In this document: in pieces, positions 32,221 through 38,239 of the stretch
Numbering within the stretch: position 1 is the first letter of the stretch
Layout: every line of letters begins with the position of its first letter
DNA from: Scytalidium lignicola
Lineage: Eukaryota; Ascomycota; Leotiomycetes
Length of the DNA stretch: 38,239 nucleotides
Direction of reading: 5' to 3'
Assembly: GCA_002812745.2 (NCBI GenBank)
Contig: NCSJ02000386.1
Coordinates: 1 to 38,239, forward strand
Notes under the pieces: model-generated
What the model was told of the DNA's origin: nothing
Databases searched by the model: none
What the model saw: only the letters and a program-made list of their open reading frames with translations
Translations under genes and position numbers: made by a program

Positions 32221-34434
32221 TTTATAAATGCTCTTATATCTTATACTTAACTTATTATTTAATTTCTAAAATACTTTTATATCTTAACTATTAAGATATT
32301 ATTCCTTTTAGAGATTTATTCTTTTGTATTCAATGGATATACTATTACTTCTTAGTCAAACTGTCAAATGATCTCTTTTATTTGTTCTTTCTCTTTTAAC
32401 AACATAATAAGTAATTTTAATAATAAAGAGTTCTCCTTTGTAATGATTAAGGGTTTTATATCTTAATTAACTAGTCTAACTTCGATTTGTACAGATTCTC
32501 TTCATTTTTATAAAGTATAATATTCTTTAACTTTAGTCAATTATTCTACAAAATTTCCTAACCTTCAAATCTCTTTATACAACAATTCTGCTTTTGATTA
32601 CTCTTGTTAGAAAGTCAACATTATATACCTTTTATATATTAAGTTATTTTGTCCTTATACAATGTAAATCAAACCTTCTTCAATTATTATCCAAGTGTCC
32701 TTAAGCATTTAGTCAAAATCTTCTTAAATTTGAGTTTTCTTTACAAATAAGGAATACTTATATATCCTCTTCTTTATAATAATACTTTAGAGGTTAGTTT
32801 TATAGATTAAGATTATGTCCTTAAAGTTGAATTCATATTCAATAATAATCATTTCTTCTTATTATATAATTTTATAAAGTTAGCTTTTGTCCAAGATTTC
32901 TTATCCTTTTAATCCTTTTATGTTTATTGTTAAATAATATCTTAGAATTAACATTTCTTTTAAAATAGGATATTACTTTGTTAGTATAACTTTAAAGTCT
33001 TTTAATATAATTATTTAGATTTTACTAACTTTAAATATTGACTTTTATTTGTTTAAACTTATAACTTCTTCTTGATTTTAAGAGTATTTTATATGTTAAG
33101 TCCTTCTTATTGTTATAAATGTTAGTTTATTGACTTCTTCACTAGATGTCTCCTCTAAGCTTAAGCTTCCTTCTTCTGAAGATTCTGACAAGATATTTAC
33201 AATTCTCAAGATTCTCATAACTCTTACTTTAACTAATATACTTGACTTGTTATCTTTCTTATAAGTATTTGTTATATGTCCAAGGAGTTTACACTTGAAA
33301 TACAACTTGTTTTTTCTTCTTTTGTCAAGTTCTTCAAGGGATATTCTAAAAGAATTTCCTTATTTGCTTTTTCCTTTAAAGTACTTCTTCCTCTTTCTTT
33401 TGAAGGTCTTTTCCTTTCTTCATAATGTCTAACTTTATAAGGTCTTCTTAATTCTTTTTTGTTGTTTNGCCTTCTTTTNGGTTAAAGTAGGATTTTTTCT
33501 TTTTTTATCCAAGATTATTTTATNATTGTTTATTCTTGATCTTAATAGATAAATTAACAAGAGTATCAAATGTAATAATTGTTAATCATTAATATAATTC
33601 CTCTTTAATAAAGTCTTTTAACCTAATCTTATACTAATGTATATACACTTCTTCTTTTTTAGTTAACTGATATTGTATATTAATGATAAAGTATTATATA
33701 TTTGTTAAGATTTTTAATTTGCTTAAGATAAGTTAATTATCTTTTAATATTCTTCTTTTCATTAATATCTTTATATAAATGTTTAAATTCTTTTGTGTAA
33801 TTAACCTAACTTATGATGATGTTAATTATTTCTTAATTCTTTGTTTCTTTATTTATTGTAAACTATTTGTCTTTAAAAGGTTAAAACTAAGTTTTAACTA
33901 TTCTTCTTAAGTATGTTAATATTTATAAAACCTTATACATGTCTTCAAGTAATAATTGATTATTTAATATTAAGTAAGTTCTTATTTGTACAAGATATGC
34001 TTTTAACTTCTTTTTTGTCCTTATAAAACAAGTCTAGTCTAATGATTTTAACTTTTTTNAAATGTTGTTATTAAAGCTTGTTCAATGTTGTTCTCTAGTT
34101 CAAAGTCTGGATTAAGGTCTAGACTTGAAGCTTTTAGTATTAGAATTGGTTTTAGGTTAAATTTAGATAATGAAGGTATTAATCTCTTTCTTGTAGTTCT
34201 TAACAATTCTTTAACAGTTAATCTTTCTGTTAACCTTGTAAGTTGTTTTGATAGTATAACAACTTCCTCTAATACTCCTCCTTGGATGTTAGTTTTCTTG
34301 ATAATCTAGTCCTTACCTTAGTCTTCTTCAGATCCCTCTTTAAATTCTTCTTTAAAGCTTTCTTTAAAACCTTCTTCAAGTTGTTATTCATTGTTGTTAT
34401 TTACTAGTATGTTTGTTTTCAAATCCTGATTTAT
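32221..34434 (-). pseudogene. gypsy Gag relic (copy left of the 34456 LTR)
   Basis: The Gag start ATG is ATA here (CTTGATAAATCAGGATTTG just inside the LTR), but codon 3 keeps CAG, which in the 24258 copy is a stop. The acidic N-terminus lies near 34390-34320, the capsid-like domain near 34030-33620, and the zinc knuckle near 33305-33255 within a 69-codon stop-free piece (33305-33096). That piece reads YFKCKLLGHITNTY, with first Cys and last His both Tyr and the middle His intact. An acidic SESSEEGSLSLEE tail follows. Non-functional. Confidence 0.82.
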
Positions 34435-34455
34435 CAAGATAGGTAATGTTCAAAA

Positions 34456-34799
34456 TGTTATCAAAATTATATTATCTAGGTTACTGAATAGCTAAGNNTA
34501 AGGTAGATGTTCAAGGATAGTAGAAACAGAAGACATTAGNGTAAGTAATTAAGTTAAAGGTAAAGTTTAATAATGTATTTAAGTTGAATATAAGAGGTTT
34601 ACTTTTATGTTCTTATAGTATACTTATATAGATAATGAAATATAGTTAAATCCTTTAGAGTCCTCAAAGTCCTTTAAAGTCCTCCAAGGATCCTAAGACT
34701 TCATCATGTAATCCTTGATTATTAGATTCTTTATATATATCTTTCTTATACTAAGCCTCAAGCTTATACTAATCAACTTGTTAAGTGATATCCATAACA
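34456..34799 (-). repeat. gypsy LTR, 344 bp (5' LTR)
   Basis: End-to-end match to the other gypsy LTRs, about 15 bp shorter. Boundaries TGTTATC and CCATAACA on the plus strand. Confidence 0.85.
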
Positions 34800-35068
34800 T
34801 TATACAAGGTTATACTCATTTGTTTATATAAGAACATATTCTTTAAACTTTAGTTAAGAACTTTATATTCAACTTAAGTTATAACTTTATTATATATACT
34901 TGTTTATTATAACTATAAATAACTTATTTCTACATAAACCTAATAAGAGTAACTAGACTTACTTTATATAACTATGTTATAAGAAGTCTTATAATACTTT
35001 TATATAAACCTTATAAGAGTAACTAGCTCGAGTTTATATGATTATATCCTTAAAGGTCTTGTAATATT
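34800..35068. other. spacer with two tandem 70-bp units
   Basis: Unassigned A/T-rich sequence. Two imperfect direct repeats of about 70 bp, 34931-35000 and 35001-35070, share ATAAACCTxATAAGAGTAAC near their starts and TATAAxxGTCTTxTAATA near their ends. The second contains a single CTCGAG. No coding frame seen. Confidence 0.6.
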
Positions 35069-36985
35069 ATATAAACAAAGTACAAATTATTTAAAAGTTT
35101 AATTATATTATTTAAGCTTATTAATACTTTAGCTATTATATAAATAATCAACAATAAAATTGTTATAGAATTTTTAGACAAATTTATAATAGTATACTTG
35201 AATAACATTTTAATATACTCAAAAACAAAAGAAGAATATNAAAAGTTATATTAAACAAGTTTTAAGAGTATTACTTAAAGAAGAAATATATTACAAACTA
35301 ATTAAGTACAAATTTTATATTAAAGAAATCAAGTTCTTAAGAGAAATCATTATTATTACTGGATTTNAAAATGAATTTAAAAAAGATTAAAGTAATTAAA
35401 AACTAAATTGAATTAAAGAATATTAAGAATATATAATCTTTTCTAAGATTAACAAATTATTATAAATAATACATTAAAGATTATATAATAATTATAAGAC
35501 TATTAATATCCTTAACCAAGAAGGATAAACTATTTATATAAAACTAAAAAAAGACNAAAAAAACTTTTTCNAAAAGCTAAAAAATACTTTTGAAGATTAA
35601 ATGTTAATATAACTTAATCTAGAAAAACTATTCTGAATNAAAAACAAATATATCAGATTATATACTTAAGGTAATGCTTAATTAACAGAATAACAAAATA
35701 AAATNAAAAACTATTAACATTTTATTCTAAGAAGTATATTCTAATTGAATTAAACTATAAAATATATAATAAGAAACTATTAACTATTATAAACTTATTC
35801 AAGAAATGGCAAGTTTACCTTGTAAAAGCTAAATATAAAGTAAAAGTTTTAACAGATTACAAGAATTTAATTTACTTTATTATAATAAAAAAAGTTGAAT
35901 AAACAACAAGTAAGATAAGTAGAATTGTTAGCAGATTACAATTTCCATATACATTATATTAAAGGATTTGAGAACATTAAAGTAAATACTCTTAGTAAAA
36001 AACCAGAATTCATAAAGAATAACATATATAAATTAAAAGCTATTTTGAAGGAAGAAGGCTAAGACTTAGTANTTTTAACATATACAAGTTAACAAAGTAT
36101 TATAACTTATAAGTGAAAAATAACTATAAAAGATTTAAAAAGCAATTATAGAAGAAGATTAAAAAAGAAAATAAGAAATTATATAACAACTTCTTTATAA
36201 GTTATTATAATAAAAGAAAAAGCTAAGGATAAGAATTCTATAATTTTAGTATTTGGATTTATAATAATAAGCTAGTTATACTAGATACTTTAGCTAAAAA
36301 AGTTTATTAAAGAATAATATAAGTTGTTAGAACATAAACATTAAAGAATAAACAAAACTAAAAATAAAATTTAACAAAAATTCTATATTTATAAGTTAAA
36401 GCAAATTGTTAGTAAAATCATTAAAGAATATAATATTTATAACAAAAGTAAGAATTAACATAGATTACTATATAAACAATTATAATCATTAAAAATACTT
36501 AAACAATTATAACAATTTATATCTTAAGACTTTATTGTCAAACTTTTACTATTACAAACAAAGTGAAAAAGCTTTAATACCAATTAATATAATGTAATAC
36601 TAATAATAATTAACAAACTGATAAAGTTTATATTAATACTATTATTCAAAAAGTCATAGATAACAGAAAACCTTATAAAAATATTCTTTAAACATATAAT
36701 AATAAATTATAAACTTTTAAAAGAAATAATATTGAATAAGGATAAATTGTTTATGTTAAAGTTTTAAGAAACTTTAATAAACCTTATAAGAGTAAAACAA
36801 AAGCTATTAATAACTTTTTATCTTTAAACAAATAAACAAACAAAGTAAGTTAATATTATAGTTAAGATATATCTATACTATTATATTAACTATAAACAAG
36901 ACAACTAAAGTAAAATTGTTATTACTAGTATAATTAACATATAATAATTCGAAAAGCAAAATTATAAAAGTTATACTATTTTATA
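35069..36985 (+). pseudogene. gypsy pol relic: RT end, RNase H, integrase (different family)
   Basis: Plus-strand frame. RT: LINTLAII, then FLDKFIIVYLNNILIYSKTKEE (about 35165-35235), where the catalytic YLDD box is YLNN by G-to-A. RNase H/connection: IQSFLRLTNYYKxYIKDY, LTKKDK, FYSKKYILIELNYKIYNKKLLTI and KWQVYLVKAKYKVKVLTDYKNL (about 35420-35870). Integrase: FYIYKLKQIVSKIIKEYNIYNKSKN (zinc-binding region), DFIVKLLL (first Asp, about 36522), NKDKLF (second Asp), TNKQTKxVN (Glu lost), then YINYKQDN near 36890. RT-RH-IN order defines Ty3/gypsy. The RNase H sequence differs from that of the minus-strand gypsy family, so this is a second family. No LTR was found. Confidence 0.85.
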
Positions 36986-36989
36986 TAAT

Positions 36990-38036
36990 TTACAAATACA
37001 AGTTTAATATAAACTATATTATAATATTCTTATTTTTTTTCCTTTTCGTATAATATAATAAACAAGTAGAATTTGTTAATAAGTTGTTTTAAGTTTTTTA
37101 ATAAATTTAAAATAACATATTTATATGTTAAAGATTTTTAGCAAGTAATAATTAACTTTTCGTAAAGAATATTAATTGTTTTATAAGTTAACTAGAAGTT
37201 GTATTAGAGTTTTTAAAGTTTGTTAATAAGTAATTATATATTTTCAAACATTGTTTTTTTAAGGTTTACAGTTGTAATTAAAATCAATATTGNTACTTTT
37301 TTTATTTAGTATAAATTTGATAATAATATATAAGTTCTTTGTAGAAGTTATATAAGTAAGTATATATTTTTTCGAATATATGTTTAACAAAGTTGTTAAC
37401 AATAAAATATCTTTTTGCTAGCTTTGTTAACATAGTAAAAAATATTTTAATATAAAATTCTTCTAGCAATTTTACTTGTTTATAATAACTTTTGAAGATT
37501 ATTAACTTGTATTCGAAGTTATTAATTGCTTTATTGNTACTTTTAGTCTTCTATATATATTTTGATAATATTAGAAACTTGTTTTATGTACATAAACTAG
37601 GTTGAAGGTGATAATAATAAGTTAAGCTTATAGTTAAAGTTATAATTTTATTATAGTTTGTAAAACTGTTATTTACTCTAATGAGTTATAAAAGTATTTG
37701 ANTTTTTAACTTGTAAACATAGAATTNAAAAACTTTAAAACTAATTTGAAAGTTTATAAGTTAAATAATTTTAAGAAGTATAATGATTATAAAAGTAATA
37801 AGNTTTTTTTTTGAAAATTATAAAGAGTTATTTTTAAGGTTTTTCTTATTTTATATATATTATTCNTTTTTTTTATAATATATTTACAAAAGCTTAAACA
37901 ATTGTAATATTCTTGTTATTATATATTACTTGTATATTACTATAGTAGAAGTAGTTATATAAGTCTTATAACNTTTTTTTGAGGAATTATTCTAAAGTAG
38001 TTAATAGTAAAGTCTTTAAAATTGTCTTAAAATAAG
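36990..38036 (-). pseudogene. copia Gag fragment
   Basis: Aligns with 30040-31085 of copia copy 2 in the same orientation, covering the Gag region 5' of the zinc knuckle. It joins the plus-strand gypsy relic on the left and is cut on the right by the hAT-like MITE at 38037. Several N occur in T runs. Fully degenerate. Confidence 0.8.
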
Positions 38037-38239
38037 TAGACTAGCTGATCAGTCCAGACTGGACTAGACTGTAAGTTTTGTAAAGACTGTTTTAAGACTA
38101 TAGTCTGTACAGTCTAGACTGTACAAACTATAGTCTAAAGCTAAAATTTTAAGACTAGACTGTACAGTTTACAGTCTGAAGTTAAAATTTTAAGACTAGA
38201 TTATAAGATTACAGTCTAGTCTGACAACAAATGTAAAGA
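38037..38239. mobile_element. hAT-like MITE, second copy, runs off the window
   Basis: Begins TAGACTAGCTGATCAG at the point where the copia Gag fragment breaks off, and aligns in the same orientation with 3371-3500 of the first copy, with an extra 25 bp or so near the start. It is much less RIP-altered. The palindrome AGACTATAGTCT is at 38095-38106. A 41-bp unit beginning G(C/T)TAAAATTTTAAGACTAG is repeated at 38140 and 38181. The far end and target duplication lie outside the window. Confidence 0.7.

Larger units (their letters stand above)
32221..34799 (-). mobile_element. Ty3/gypsy element copy, 5' half, cut by copia copy 2
   Basis: Minus-strand gypsy with 5' LTR at 34456-34799 and gag running leftward to 32221, where the copia LTR interrupts it at the protease-proximal region. 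The continuation is not found on the other side of the copia element; instead an oppositely oriented gypsy copy lies there. Confidence 0.85.

Noticed and set aside
1..38239. Mitochondrial or organellar origin because of high A+T
   Set aside because: No tRNA, rRNA or respiratory genes; instead nested LTR elements and DNA transposons with transition-only divergence, which is nuclear RIP.
1..38239. tRNA or rRNA genes, biosynthetic cluster, or prokaryotic defence system
   Set aside because: None of the corresponding sequences or motifs was seen on either strand; all legible coding relics are transposon proteins or the Cys-rich family.

Overview
The window reads as a block of fungal heterochromatin made almost entirely of old, nested transposable elements, with no intact host gene. 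Very low G+C (by eye about a quarter or less over most of the length), copies of the same element that differ almost only by C-to-T and G-to-A transitions, and stop codons in every long reading frame are the signature of repeat-induced point mutation (RIP), so the host is almost certainly a filamentous ascomycete. The element families (Ty1/copia with a short TGTTGG...GACA LTR, Ty3/gypsy, Fot1/pogo transposons, hAT-like MITEs) fit this. I cannot name a species.

Layout. 1-4000: a pogo element (copy A) cut on its left by a copia LTR and carrying two nested insertions, a 1861-bp Fot1-like transposon (417-2277) and a 453-bp hAT-like MITE (3371-3823). 4342-4535: a lone copia LTR. 4905-8398: 5' half of a minus-strand gypsy element. 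9007-17690: a composite minus-strand gypsy element bounded by two LTRs, with gag, protease, RT and RNase H, then a second gag-to-RT fragment, then a plus-strand (antisense) relic of a fungal cysteine-rich protein family, then a polypurine tract and the 3' LTR. 17691-21444: pogo copy B with a complete 2434-bp pogo copy C inserted in its right terminal repeat. 21502-23878: left part of a minus-strand copia element, cut by a plus-strand gypsy 5' half (23879-25960). 26024-32220: a nearly full-length minus-strand copia element with all domains in the order Gag-PR-IN-RT-RH. 32221-34799: another minus-strand gypsy 5' half. 35069-36985: a plus-strand gypsy pol fragment (RT-RNase H-integrase) of a different family. 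36990-38036: a copia gag fragment, cut by a second hAT-like MITE that runs off the window.

Nothing here looks expressible as a protein. The parts that stand out are two G+C islands that escaped most RIP (23879-24250 and 26024-26520), the antisense cysteine-rich gene at the 3' end of the gypsy composite, an unusual Gag zinc knuckle (CCHH) and a roughly 20-nt leader with no recognisable tRNA primer site in the gypsy family, and nested insertions with target-site duplications that allow a relative chronology. Identifications come from translating by eye and matching remembered family motifs; boundaries of decayed coding regions are approximate.
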